Below, in pieces: positions 21,701 to 36,700 of a stretch of DNA of 64,000 bases. The notes beneath the pieces are model-generated. The model saw nothing but the letters and a program-made list of their open reading frames with translations. It ran no database searches and was not told the origin of the DNA. The position numbers were made by a program, and so were the translations under genes. The stretch covers positions 10,430,501 to 10,494,500 of the forward strand of contig JAYKKT010000061.1 in NCBI GenBank assembly GCA_036023115.1, given 5' to 3'. This DNA comes from Brasenia schreberi. Taxonomy: Eukaryota; Streptophyta; Magnoliopsida; Nymphaeales; Cabombaceae. The stretch's first letter is position 1. Each line of letters opens with the position of its first letter.

Positions 21701-24700
21701 CTAAATATAAGAAGGTCCCTCACAACTAAACCTGTCCAGCATCCTGCAATAGTTTCTAAGTTCTTATATTCTTTTGTTAAGACGTAAATTCAACATGGAG
21801 GAGGTGCAAACGTTTGATATACTTTTGAAACCATAAAATTGAGAAGCCCTTTAAGAGTATAGTGAATTCAATCATTATTAAGCTGAAAATGCATGCATTC
21901 TTTCAACCAAGCTACAGTTGCTGTAATGATAAAAAGTTTTAACAATAGCCACAATATAACTAGAGCAATTTCACCTATTTCATAGTTCCAAATTAAAGGT
22001 TATTCTTTGACTATCAGGTACTTCCCAACTCCAAGTGATGAAACTATCATTTTGTGAGATAGGCATTCAGAGTGAATAAATTGAAACAACGTCACTTGCC
22101 TCAGAACTCTTGTAGTAATTTTATCATTGCAAAGGACTTGTCAAAGTTGAGGCACCAGTTTCTCAAGGACAAGTACCACTTCCAAAGTATAATAAACATG
22201 TAGAATAGTGTTGTTCGACGCGTATCAGATCGTGTATCATTTTGGTCCACGATACGGGTGTATCATATCGTAGCATAGCGTATCATACTTTAATGCTAAA
22301 AAAATAGTAAAAATCCAAAAAGAATCAGAAAAAATCCAAAAAAAATAGAAAAAAATGGATAATTACAAAGAATTCATATAATGCAAAGTTTAGTACATAT
22401 TGATCATTCACCATTGAACAATTGAAAAAAAATTACATATTTTGAAGCAAAAAATAAAATACATTTACATTTACATATTGTAATCAGGATCTCAACTAAA
22501 TAATCTTCATCTTCTCCTTGTTGAAGATCCAGATCCTCACCACCTTCTACTTCAAATGATAATAAAGTACAATACTAAGGTGTATCTTAAAACGAGGTGT
22601 ACCACCCATATGTTGATAGTAGCACATGATATGGGGTTATATAGATAGTTTGTATGATCACTTGCCAACTCAACAAATAAACAACAAAAAACTGAAAAGG
22701 AGAAAAAGGAAAAATCCCTTTCGCGCCTAGTTCTGACAACTTGATTGAAGTCAGAAAAAGTCACAGTCAATTAAATTTTTTACTGAAATAGGTAAAAATG
22801 AGCAAAGTCAGGAAGAAAAAACAAAAGCCGCAGTGAGATTAATTTCTCAATAAAGAAGTCAGAATAAGTAGTCATTTTTAGGGCAATATATCCCATAAAG
22901 ATTGCTATATATTTCTGATGACAGGTCACCAAATTTGATAACACAAACTTGAAGCAGTCTTTACACGATATACTGTCATCAAAGAAAATGCAGAAATATC
23001 AGAAAAAAGTAGACAATGAGATTTTTAAGATTTCTTTTGTTTTCCTTTTTAAAAAATTATATTTATGATATATATACATGTACGTGTATATACATTGATT
23101 TGTATAGTATCACTGGAGATGAAACATATGGATCCCATCTGCGATACTTACAAGTGGTCCATACATCATATAAAACTTAAACATATTGAACGACACATTG
23201 TAGACTATCAGAAAATTTACAACAGGTCAATGAACTTGTAAACTGAGTAAAGTGAATATGGTGTCACTTCATGGTATAAGTAGCATATGTTGTCCTAGTT
23301 ACAAAATATTGTTAGATAAGTATTAGATATGACACAGCTGGCACCCAAGCAACGTATCTCTTTGCAGTCTACCTACCTTCCAATTTTTTCTTTATTCTCC
23401 CTCCTGTCTTGGCAAATTTCAGGTTCCAGTGGCCACAAGCTTGAAGATTAGAGTCATTAGACCTCTACTTGTTGCACCTTTGTTGTATGTCAGATAAAAT
23501 ATATTATTTCTTTCCATCGTTGGTCATATATGATTTGTATATTACCTCGTAACTAACGAGAAAATGTTCCTGTGGCTGCTATAGAAATAGTAATTTAATA
23601 TATCAGGTTTGGGCCTAATGCACCAATTATCAATAAAAAAGAAACAGGGTTTTGGTAAGAGGTCATAACTGAGTGGAAACCCATCTGAATCAAGTAGAAG
23701 GTATAGATACAACAACAAAGTAGACAATTGTAATCCTGAATACAAATAATAATCACAAAGAATGGAGTAGATGAAAGCGAAATGACCGAATGAAGTACAT
23801 TCAGTTAGCCACAAAGTCAGTGGTCTGATAAAAATCATTTAAATTACCAGGGCATTGCATATAAGAGCCTGAATGAAGCTCCTTTAACAGAAACAGTGGC
23901 AAAACATCCATTTAGAACTCAGTTTAGGTCTAATAAAATGAACTATTCAACTATAGCTTTTCCATGCAGCTTATCTACTGACAAGAAGCCCAATCTCATG
24001 ACCTTTGGTCCTTTCAATGTTTACATGAAAACCATACTTAAAAATACACTACCTTGCATTGCAGTTTAACCATATATGAATCTGATGCAGTGGATTTGCA
24101 TTTCCTTGCACGTTTAAGGTTGTTTGCCTTGACAGCGATATTTTTTCCTCCTTCCACAAACATGAGAACATCATTGAGTGTAGATGAAAGAAGTGAACCA
24201 CTTCCAGTTCCAGATATTCTTGCACGCTGCATTACAGAAGAATAAAAATATAGAGCATAACAAGTGACAACTGTTATGATAACCACATAGCTGTAGAACT
24301 CTTAAATGATAACCATGTGACAACTAATACTTTTTCCAACACACTAGTAGATATGAACAGAGCAAAGAGAAAGAATGTGAGATGCAAGCATAACAAAAGT
24401 TGCAGAAATTATGTAAATCGATAATTGATAGAGCTTCAGAACATTAAAAGACTTATTCCTTCATAATGTTATGGGACATTATCAAAATTTTAACTAAAAT
24501 AGTTGCTAAGAGAACCAGAATCAAACACATCATCTCCCGGTTGGATGTATATTTATTCAGTCATCCATCATAAACGACGGAAATTAAAGTTTAGGTCCAA
24601 AAGGTGCCACCACTTCTAAAAACTCAATGTTGAAGGTGAACTTGAAACTGTTAATGGCCATAAAACACTTATATGAGATGGCAGTACGTGATAGATAGTT

Positions 24701-27700
24701 GGCTACTAAACCATCCTCATGGCATAAAGCAGAGGCCCGCTTTGAGACTCTCTAAGAAGGTAAAACATATCATACGTGTGATACCTTTAGGCATGCATAT
24801 GTATACACATGGATACATTACATACAATAGACATGTACATGTATGTATGTATGTATGTATATATTGAACATGACAACCCCTATTCTGTTTGAGGAGACAC
24901 GTATACAAAATCAGCCTTTTACAAAGTGAATTCATTTCTGGGTCTCCTTTTTTGCCTTTCTACCAACCATTTCATTCCATGCATGCCTTTACTAAAAAAA
25001 CATGGATATTCTTATCTCTGTTTATTTGTTGATGTGCTTACTAAGGCATCAGATTTCAAATTGCCATCTTGAAACTCGTGATGGTACTCTTAGGATCATG
25101 ATCATCTCCAGTTCGGAAGGAGCATGAGAATTTATTGCTCCTTGAGATTATTCTTGGCACTTCACATTGTATTACAGAGCATCATGCCGCAATACGTATC
25201 AAGATTTGCCCACAAAGGACCACAATTTGAAGTGTTGATTAAACTAAAGGGGCTAGTCCAGAGGCCCTTTATTACGTTTTTCACTTTTCCAAATCTAATC
25301 TTGCCCTTCTTTATTCATTTTGTGCACGCTTGTTGTATCAAACCATGTGAGAAGCACCTGGTCATGCTAAAGTTCGTTCACAGCTTCAATAAACAAAAAT
25401 AAACGGTCACTGAGCTAAGCTCCTAACGCATTATTCCTTCACCATGACAAATCATTTGGAAGAAGAAAAGAGGCTGATTATTCTCACTGAAATGTTAATA
25501 GTTAAGAAATGTCTAAATTGAGTAGAGTCAGCAGACAATAATCTTGTAACGTATGGTTAGTGGCCTTTATTAGCAAATGCCTAATGAAATTTAACTAACC
25601 TAAATGGTAGTCTCATGAATGCCAATAAAGTACCTTAACCCTTATGTCAACAAATAACTCCTAAATTGTTCAAAAATGAAAACGGTAGTGTCATTTCCTC
25701 CATGTATGTCAACAAATAACACCTAAATCATGAATGAAAAGATTGCTGACTATGAAACAGAACCGTAGGCAACTACCTTACCCAGAAATGCTTCAAGATC
25801 TTCCAAGTATTCTTTTCAAAATTGTGTTGGCGCTTCACTATGATATTTCCAAATTCCTGTCCAGGAACCTGCTTCCAGACTAGGGAAAACATCCCATGCA
25901 ACAACAACCATCTTTTATTACGTTCCGGAAAAGAAACTCACAGTGAAAATAATATAATCTTCTTCAAATTAAAGCAATCGACTGCAAAAGCTTAGTTGGC
26001 ATTATATTTGAATTTGCATAATGTCCTGAAGCTCACCAGTCCTCTTCTTGTAGCAATCTTTAACCAGAATGCAAGGATCAACAATCATAGTCGGGGCATC
26101 CAATCCATCATCAGTATCTTCTCTAGCTTCAACTGCCTAATAAAAGTATAAATTGAGGAAAATGCATTTGTGTTTCCATATCTAGAAAGCACCAAGAAAT
26201 ACAACGAAACACCACTAAACAAGAACCAAAATGTTCAAGAAATGAGCTCCGTCAATGGAAATAGAACGAAACATGAAGCTCAGCTGAACAGAAGAAATTT
26301 ATTTAGTATTCAAATTTGAAGACAACTGAAAGCAATCCAATATCATTTTACTACAAATACACATTCTACTTGATTAATAAGGGTGACCCAGAAGAGATAC
26401 CCCCTTAAGATTCTTGGACCAGTATTAGGAGGATATTTACAAATTCACAGGAAAGTGGCAAGTAAAATAGTTTAACCTAAAAAAGTATGAACTGAGCATA
26501 TCCAAGATGGTTTCCTACCATGACATGTTCAATGGCAAATCATTTCACAAAAATGCTTGTACACTGCCACGTAAAGCACCCTGTTTTTTCGTCTAATGTA
26601 GTTTCCAGTTCTCCATAGCTAATAGTGATGCTAAAGGTCAACTGATTAGCAAATACAGCAGTCTTTTTGAGCAATTTTTTATAGCTAAACTAGACTTATC
26701 CGCCCAAGAAATGCAGACCTATAATCCTTGGTTGAAGTAGTGTCACTTTGACCATTACAACTTCTAATCAAGCTTTCAAAAATCACCAAAGAACATGACA
26801 AAGTGTCAAGCAAAAACCACAAAAAACAAACTAAGAAAATATCAAGTGAAAAGTATTGTTTCATCAACATACATAATATAAAGTGACTAAAGATTGTTTC
26901 AGCAAGCAATACATCAAACACAAGAAAAATATGCCCTTCATATACAAGGAGAGCTACCAACTACAAGAGCATCTAATGGCTGGATTTACTAGCATTCAAG
27001 TTTTATAACAGCTGGTTCCGCTAGTAGAAGGTCCAATATTTCTTTGTTCTTAGAGTTGTCCTTTTCATTTCTCAAGTAAGCGCACAATGGTCATTTGTAG
27101 CCCTAATAAATGTAACCGTTCATAATCATTGAAGTAGAATTGAGAGGGCATTTGTTCCCTCCTCTCTTTCTTCAATCTAAACTCCTCTTCTCATCTCCCC
27201 TCTATTTCTCTCACCTTTCTTCTCCTTCTCACGTTATACACACTAAAAATCAAGTCAATAGGTAAGAATATAAATTGAACACGGTATTAGAGCATTTTTG
27301 GACTCAATCCAGCCACCAAGAAGACATTGCAAGGGATGGGACTCTTCACACCTTATCAGTAAGAATGCAAGTGTTTGACCACCATGAAGGAACTTTTTCA
27401 GAAGATTTTTGAAGCCATATCAACGGGTTTGGCTACTACCTCATTGAACTAGATTTTCCAAACTGCTTCTTACCACCTCCTTTGAGAACGATGTGTCTTG
27501 AGTTGCACTGAACATAGGAACCCAGCTAATGTGTAAGGATTATTTACTTGTGAGCAGGATCCTAGGAGATGGCATGTGAATCTCATCTCATACAAAGATA
27601 CTGGTCAAGCTTTCCTTGAACACAAAATTTATTGATAAAGTGGGAGAAGAAAGAAGGTTGATGAGGAGATGCTGAGTACTCTTAAGCCTGATGCGGGGGG

Positions 27701-30700
27701 AAGGAAAATAAAGAAAAAGAAAAGGTGGAAGATATGAGTGACACCACCTCCAAAGAGAATTAACAGAAATAAGGGAGAAAAGTCCTAGTGACTGATCAAA
27801 TCTGATGGAAAAAACCATGGAAAATGGAATTATTCACTTTGATACCACCTCCAAGGAGAATCAACAGAAGTAAGGGAGAAAAGTCCTAGTGACTGATATC
27901 AAATCTGATGGCCAAAACTACAGAGAATGGACTTGTTCACTTGAACTTGCTATCGCTGCACAGGGAAAATGGGAATACATTACTGGTGAAGCTGAAAAGT
28001 GAAAAGCTCTTGGAGTAAACAGTGTACACAATACAGTGAGAAGGCCATGTGATGGTGTTGAACACCTATAGCTCCTGCCTTTTCTGCTAAGGAGGTGCGG
28101 AAGGCCATCAAGAAGGTAAACGAAAAAAGAGAAAATTGGTAGAATTATAAGATGTCAATAAGTGGAAGTCCCACAAATGAGTAACATGTGGAGTTGCACG
28201 AATCATAGAATGGATGGAATTATTACTCTCTTAATGCTTGTGAAGTGCACGAAAAAAGTGTAATAAAATGATGACATTTTTTATTTTCCTCATAATGTTA
28301 TCATGACTGGTGCAATAACAAAGAAAATAAAGAATGACTTCTGACTTATCCCATGTGAAGTCCCACATTTTTTGCATGCTTCAAACATCATTAAAGAAGT
28401 CATTTTTTCACATCCATTTAAAAGACATTCTAGTTTCTAATGACACAAATGCAATAATGGTTTTAACAGTGGTCGTTCTAGCTATTGGTGCACAAGTTTC
28501 TTCATAATCTATTATGTGTTCTTGCATGTAACCTTTGGCAACTAGACTGTTAAATGTAATGTGCATATAACCGTTGGAGCCCCCACCCCCCACCGGCTAT
28601 TAGCTGTTGGGAGCTGGCCTCAACTAGCCGTTGGGGGCCAACGGCTAGTCCATTTCCTTTTTTGCTTATCTCCCTTGCTGTAAAATATTTTCTTTTGCTG
28701 TATAAATAGAGCTCTAATGTACATTAATAAACAAGTTGTCTTATACCGCCTTTTGATTCATGGATTTCTCTTTTTCATTCTTGAACTCTTTTGTGTATTC
28801 CTTACTCAAAACATCTATATTTGGATGCATTAATATCTTGACGACTTCATTGACATATTGACGATTTGTGACATTGTCGCATCAACATTCAAGCATCAAC
28901 AAATATTTACATCGTATCATAGTCTCGTTTTAAGAATTCAACCACATCGAGAACCGTGTTAAGATTAGAAAGTTCATAAAATCGCATATTTCACACTTCA
29001 AACTTGAGGTAACACTAAGATCTTTGTTTGTTTCTTGAAATGGATAACAAAAATGAGTCTTTTAAATGCACTCTTGACCCAAAATGCTATCAAAGTTGGG
29101 CAAAAACTATGAAAAAATGTTTTTTGTCAAAAGACTTTTGGGATTACAATGACGGGACAATTCAAGAACCTATCTTAGATATTGAAGATTTAAAAGATGA
29201 TAATACTTTCAAAGCCCAAGAAAAATACAAACAAAATTTGAAAACTTACAAAAAATAAATGCAAAAATAACTTGAATAATTTGTCAAAATGTGGATGAAA
29301 AACTTAGAAATCGAATTAGTATTTTTTTAAATGCTTTTGAAACTTAGGAATATTTGAAAAAGATTCATTCTCAAGATGATTAGTTTTGATAAATTTAGAA
29401 AACTTCAAATAATAGATGAATTTCAAGAATTTTTAGACAAACAATATTTATTTTTGTTTATGCATGGATTAAGGCATGAATTTGAAAATATTAGATCCAA
29501 CCTAATACACAGAAAACCTATAACAAAGAGAGACTTTTTTTGGCCGATCTAGTTATGGAGGAAACTAAATTAAAAAAATATAAATATAGCAAAAGAAGTT
29601 GTTCTTCCCGCCTCAAATCTAGGAGCAAATATGAAAGCATAGAAGCCTCTTCATGTTAAAAACTTCGAAGGACAAAGAGATGGATCAAACAAAAAGCCCA
29701 CATGACCATGGCCAAATAAAAACATGATATGTTATTATTGCAAGAAAAGTGGTCATATCAAAACTATTTGTCCTCTTCTTCGAAAGAAATATGAAAATAT
29801 GGGAGTCCAAGAATGGAGGAGTCTTGCCTCCCGACATCAAAGCTTACATAGAACAAATGTTCAAAACAAACACAAGCATCTTCAAAAACGCTTTATCTAC
29901 CTCTCAAGGTATGTCTTCGTTCTTAGACTCAAGTGCTTCTTTTCATATGACCTATTGTGATAAATCTTTACAAAATTAAGATATCTTTGTAAAACATGTG
30001 TTTACGGCCGATGGTACAAAACTTCAAATTGAAAAAATTAGAAATTTTGAAACAGATGATTTTAATATTCAAAATGTAAGTTTTATACCTAAACTCAATT
30101 TAAACTTCCTCTCAGTTACTCAAATTTATGATAATAATTGTATAATCACATTCTCATCCAAGCATTATGTAGTGCAGGATCACCTATCGAAGAAGGTGAT
30201 TGGTCAAAGTCATAGAGAAAATGGACTATACAAAATGGATTGTTTATTTATGCCAATTTGTAAATCATGTAATGTATAAATGACTTGGATATTTGGATAT
30301 GCATAAACTATGTAATTTTTCTTTTTTGAAAAAAATTGGAGAACAAAAATTTGATTATAAAGAATATGTTCTTGAAAAAAAGCATGATCTTCCTTTTGGA
30401 GAAAGAAATTATGTACCATGGCTTTTGAATTAATACATTCTAATGTTTGGGGCCCTACCACTGTTGTTTTCAAGAGAGAATCCAATATTATATAATATTT
30501 ATAGATCATTTTACTCGATTTACTTAGATATATCTATTAAAACATAAATCGAGGGTATTTCATAAATTTTTTATCTTTTACAATACGATCAAAAATCAAT
30601 TTGATTCCACCATTAAAAATTTTAGGTTTGATTATGGAGGAGAATACTTATCAATGCTTTTCAAAAAAAATTGAAACTAATGGAATTTTACATCAAAAAT

Positions 30701-33700
30701 CTTCCATCAAAACTCTACAACAAAATAGCTTAGTTTAAAGAAAGCATAGGCACATTATAGAAACTTGTAGAACTTTGTTAATTGCTAGTAATGTTCGTAA
30801 GTTTTTATGGGCAGAAGTCATTCTTACAGTTGTATACCTTATTAACAAGATGATTTCAACTCGTCTTAGAAAATCTTTTTCCTTTTGAAAAATTATATAA
30901 TCTCAATCTTTATTATGAAAGGCTTAGAGTTTTTGGGTACAAATGCTTTGTTTATATATACAAAAATGATAAATTGTCTCATAGGGCCATTGAATGTGTA
31001 TTTCTTGGTTATGAGATTAATAGAAAAGGTTATAAATGTTTTGATTATATTAATGATAAATTGTATGTTTCTAAAGATGCAATAAAAATAACTACTACTA
31101 TAAGTCTAGATCTTTTGAAAATAATGAAACCTCTTTTTCATAAGATTTTTTCAATTTAGAGGAAGACGACTATAGTGACTCAGAAGTTCATCATGATGAT
31201 GTTCCCCACAGTGTTATCAGTATCGCATCGTATCCTACGATACGGTGCGATATGCCACGACAATACGATACACCCCTGCGTATCGATATTAAAAGGTTAT
31301 CGCACCATATCGGATGATACGCCCTGTGACCCTTATAAAGGGTCTCCGACCGAATGTTCCTCTCTCTTTTGGGTTCCTCAAGCTCCCTAAGAGTCGGTTT
31401 TCGCCTTCTTGGTGTTCAAAGCTCCAAAATCGTGTCCTACGATATTCGTGCAAACCTCCTAACTTGGATTTAGGTATATTTTTAATGTTTTTTCTATTTT
31501 TTTTTTTATATTTGTTGTTTTTTGTGTTATTTCTTTTTTTTAATGACAAAATATAAAGTTATTAAGTGTGTGTATACGATTTTTATTGCATTCATGAAGT
31601 GGGAGACACTCCATTTGAGTGTTATTTAAAGATTGGGGATTTACAAAGTTCTTTTATTTTTAGGTTTTTGTTTGATTAAAGTACTCCATTGAGATGGCAG
31701 AAAGGGGTGGTAGACACTCCCATTGTCGGTCTGATGATCCGGCATGGCAATGAGGTATACCACTTGAGGGTTCCAGGTTAAAGATAATATCTTATTTTGT
31801 GAAAAGGTGGTTAGTGGTGGAATTTCAAGGTTAAAACACCACCTAGCAAGGACCAGAAAAAAAGTTGTTCCATGCACAGGCAGAATTAGAAGTTTGCCAG
31901 AAGGTATTAAATGGCAATGTTTGCAGATGATTGAGAGTATACAGGAAATGAGACAACAAAAGGATGATTTTCAGATGTTTGAAGAAGTTGATGATGCTAC
32001 TGCCAGTGGAGTTGGATTCACTGATAGTTTGCCTTCAGATGCTAGAACATATATTGATAGTAGCAGTTTACGAGCACCTAGCAGGGGAAAGAGGGTTGTT
32101 AAAGAATTTGGAGGTGGCAGAAGAGGAAGTTCACCTAGTGCTCAACCTGGAATTTGTGCTACTGTGGCTTTAAAATAACTACATGATCAGGCAGACCTTG
32201 CAGTGGGGAGATGGTTTTATGATGCATTCATTCCATTTAATGCAGCAAATGGTTTTTATTTTCAAGTAATCGCACATGCAATTCCTAATATTGGTCCAAG
32301 ATACAGGATCCCTCTTATCAGAAGTTAAGAGGGAAGATATTAGATGAGACCGTCATTGAAGTGAAGCAATATTGTTCGACTTTGAGACAATCGTGGAAGG
32401 AAACAGGATGCACTATCATGGCAGATGGATGGACCGATTAGCGAGGAAGGACATTGCTAAACTTTCTTGTATATTGTTCTAAAGGACTCATGTTTTTGAG
32501 ATCTCTAGATATGTCAGAGGAGAGGCACACTATAGAGATCCTACGAGAAGAATTTAATAAGGTTATACAGGAGGTTTGGCTAGAGAATGTAGTCCAATTG
32601 ATTACAGATAATGCAGCTAACTACAAAGCAGTTGGGAATGAGTTAGCTGATATTTATGGGACTTTTTACTGGATACCATGTGTAACTCATTGTTTAGATC
32701 TAATCCTCGAGGACATTGGTGAGATGGATGAAATAAAAGCAGCAACTGAGTGTTGCCAAGATATTACAAAATTCATTTACAACCATGCATTTGTTTTGTA
32801 TATGATGAGGAGATATTCAGAAGGTGCAGATCTTTGAACAGTTGCAACTCGGTTCGCAATAAACTTCTTATCTGTACAGAGTATTATGAGACAGAAGTAA
32901 GCTTTGAAGAGAATGTTCTCCTCAGATGAGTGACAATAATTTGCAGAGTTGCCTCAAAACAGAAAAAATAGAAAGTTGAATGAGATTGTAGAAACAGTTT
33001 TTAGAAGTTCATTTTGGAATGCATGTGTTAGATTATTGAAAATTACTTGTCCTTTAGATGAATATGGTGTGGGCGTGGGCGTGGGCGTGGGCGTGGCTGA
33101 TTATTGAAGTTAATTTGGAAGGAGCGCAACAACATTATGGAGATGAAGAATTTGATTTTGAAGAAGAAGGTGTGGGCGTGGCTGATGATGATGAGGATCT
33201 ACAACAAGGATAAGATGAAGATTATTTAGTTGATGATCCTGATTACAATTTGTAAAATGTAACATTACATGTAACTGTAGTGTACTGTAAATTATGTCTG
33301 TATTTTATTTTTTGGATTCAAAATATGTAAATTTGGATGCAATTGTTCACTGCTGAATGCTCAATCTGTACTAAACTTATATTATATGAATTTAAAGCAA
33401 TTATCTGATTTTTCCTGATTTTTTCAGGATTTTTTTCGATTTTTTACTAATTTTTAATTAATTTTTGCATTATTTTAATATTAAAGTATGATACGATACG
33501 ATACGATACGCCCGTATCGTGGAGCCTAGCGATACACGATACGATACGCGTCAGACAACACTGGGTACTCAACAACCTTCAAAAGGGACGGTGAGGTTAA
33601 TCGAGGAATCATTGATTGTATCAACAGATTAATCCCAGATGAGAGCATAGCAGATGCGATACATCGAGAGATGGAGATATATGATAATGCTCTTCACTTG

Positions 33701-36700
33701 ATGGGTTTGCCTGTTGCAATTCACAACCGCATTACTATGCATCTAGGTAAATTGTTTATTTTCATATTTAAGTTGTATCTTACATTACTGTGGATTATGA
33801 TAATGTCTCTAATGTTTATCTTTTTTAAAGATGTTTGGTGGAACGGGTTTGAAAGTGATTGCCCAAACCTTAGAGATTTTGCAGTGAGAGCCTTAAGCCA
33901 AACCTATAATTCAACAGGTTGTGAAAGAAATTAGAGTGTTTTTTAACACATCCATACAAAAAAGCGCAACAGGTTGGAACACAAAAGACTAAATGATTTA
34001 GTTTATATTCGTTGTAACATGCGCCTTCATGAAAGGTAACGTTGTATTACTTAATTTACTTTCAATTCAATATTATTTAACTTCAGTCTTCAATTGTTAA
34101 TATTATTTACTAATTGTTTATCTTTGTTTGTCGTAGGCAATTAAAAAAAGTAAATAGAGAAGAAAGTCAGTTCAATCCAATAAGTTTGGATAATTTTAAT
34201 ATATTAGAAGATTGGGTTATGGAAGACACTTAAGAAAATGACCTAACTGAAGAAGACATTGCCTGAATTAATTTGGAAGGAGCGAAACAACAGCATCAAG
34301 GAGATAAGAATTTGATTTTCAAGAAGGTGTCGTTGATGATGATGAAGAGGATCTTCAATAAGGAAAAGATGAAGATTATTTAGTTGATGATCCTGATTAC
34401 AATTTGTAAAATGTAACTGTCTGTATTTCATTTTTTGCCTTTTTAGATTCAAAATATGTAAATTTTGATGCAATTATTCAATGTTCAATGCTCAATCTGT
34501 ACTAAACTTACATTATATGAATTTAAAGCAAATACCAGATTTTTTCAAAATTTTTCCTGAATTTTTTTATTTTTTTTCAGATTTTTACTAATTTTTATTT
34601 GTTTTTAATTAATTTTTGTATTATTTTAATATTAAAGTATGATATGATACGCCCGTATCGTGGAGCCCAGCGATACACGATATGATACGCGTCAGACAAC
34701 ACTGGTTCCCCATAATACTATTGATGTCTTAGATGAAACTTCTGACACAACCTATTATTGAACCATTTACATTTAACTAGAGCTTGATAATTCTCGATTG
34801 GAACCTAGAATTTCAAAATCTCCTCAACGTTTTGTCTCCTATGAATCTTTTGAACCTCAACGTAAAAACCTGATTGCAACTATTCTTCAAGTAAAATAAC
34901 CTAGATTCGATCATCAAGCAAAGGGTATTCTAGAACGGGAAGTTATTATGTGTGAAGAACTTAAGGCCTTAGACAAATCTCAAACGGACCATTGTTCCTG
35001 AGCCTAAGGATAAAAAGGTTATCGAATATCGATGGGTTTATAAAATCAAAACTCATAGCAATGGTAATATTAAAATATATAAGGTCATTCTGGTAGCGAA
35101 GGGTTATGCTCAAAGAGTATGGAATTTATTAGGTTGAAACTTTTGCTCTTGTTGTTAGAATGACAACTATTAAAATTCTCATAATTCTTAGTGCTATTCA
35201 ATTCTGAGATATTTATCAACTTGATGTTAAAAATGTTTTTTTAATGAACATCTAACTAAAGATGTTTATATTACTCCTCCCGGATTTGATGTTCGCTAGG
35301 ATTATGTTTTTAAACTAAAAAAGAAGTTGTATGGCTTGAAACAAGCCCCAAGGTTTGGTTTAATCGATTTAAAAAATTTATGCATCTACATAACTTTACA
35401 TCTTGTTATATTGACATTGTTTTATTTATACGAAGTGAGATACATGTACTCTTCTATGTGAATGATATCATCGTATGGGAAAAGGTTTAGTTGTTGTTGT
35501 AAGTGAATGATATAATCATCATTAGGAGTGATGAAGCAGGGATTACAGAGATTAAATATAACCTTCATCAAGAATTTGATATGAAAGATTTAGGTCTTCT
35601 AAATTATTTTTTGGGTATCAAGATTTTTAAAAACAATTGTGGATATTTTATGTCTCAAACTAAATTTGCAAATGATGTAATTGAAAGATCTAGTATCACT
35701 AACAACATGCAAGTTGATACTCCTGAAGTCCTTGATACTAAGTTAAGATCCATTGATGGAGAAAAATTAGAAGACCCGACTCCCTACAGACACTCTCATA
35801 GGTGCTCTTAGCTATCTTACTATTACTCGTCGTGGTATTTCTCATGCAATACATACAGACATTTTACAATTGATTTTTGTGTTTTTCTAGGTGAATCACT
35901 TTTCTAATGGAAATATAAGAAGCACCAAAAGTGTCGCTCTCATCTACCGAAGCAAAATACTGCACCATCATTATTGCTACTACAGAAATTTCTTAGATTA
36001 TGGTTGTTATGAGATATATGGGCATTACTCTTCAACAACTTGTCACTATATTCTGTGATAATAAAAGTGTCATGACATTGCCTCCAACAACACCTTTCAT
36101 AAACGAAAAAATCATATTGAGATGAACTGTCATTTTGTTCATTAAGAATGCTTACAGAAGAAGATCAGTTTGTGTTATGTTACATCAGAAATACAATTAG
36201 CCGATTTCTTCACCAAATATCTATATGCTACTCGCTTTCATTTTTTGTTGGACAAACTTTCAGTATATACACCGTAAGTTTGAGAGGGGTGTTAAACGTA
36301 ATGTGCATATAATCATGGAGCCCCCAACAGCTATTAGTTGTTAGGAGCTCCAACAACTCCCTGTACAGGCTGGCCTGAACTAGCAATTGGGCCAGTTGTT
36401 GGCCCCCAACAGCTAGTCCATTTCCATCCTTTCCTTATCTCCCATGTTATAAAATCTTCTCCTTTGCTCTATAAATAGAGCTATAATGTATATTAATACA
36501 CAAGTTGTCTTGTATAACCTTTTGATTCGTGGATTTGTCTTCTTAATTCTTGAACTCTTGTTGTGTATTCTTGACTTGAAACATCCATATTTGGATGCAT
36601 TGATATCTTGACGACTTATGACTTAACCGCCTCAACATTCATACATCAACAAATATTTACGCTAGACAAGCTTTATACCTTTCTTTAATTCCATCGTTCT

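Larger units (their letters stand above)
31209..34704 (+). mobile_element. hAT transposon with internal rearrangement (copy B)
   Basis: Termini are CAGTGTTATC and GACAACACTG, with a perfect 8-bp duplication gttcccca at 31201-31208 and 34705-34712. It is inserted in a copia. Colinear with copy A up to 33052; then a second element 3' end is spliced in (33055-33564, including GACAACACTG), after which sequence equivalent to 8698 of copy A resumes (33566) and runs to the true terminus. About 200 bp of the transposase gene is missing at the junction. Confidence 0.9.
28548..36661 (+). mobile_element. Ty1-copia retrotransposon carrying a hAT insertion
   Basis: LTRs are at 28548-28911 and 36290-36661 (TGTTAA...TTACA/G). 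The flanking 6-mer ctagac (28542-28547 and 36662-36667) is the target duplication, lying in an older minus-strand copia RT. Domains in order are gag (29038-29600), zinc knuckle (29727), protease, integrase (30000-31160), a hAT (31209-34704), RT (34713-35820), RNase H (35830-36250), and the purine tract agtttgagagggg before the 3' LTR. Frameshifts and stops throughout mean it is not active. Confidence 0.88.
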
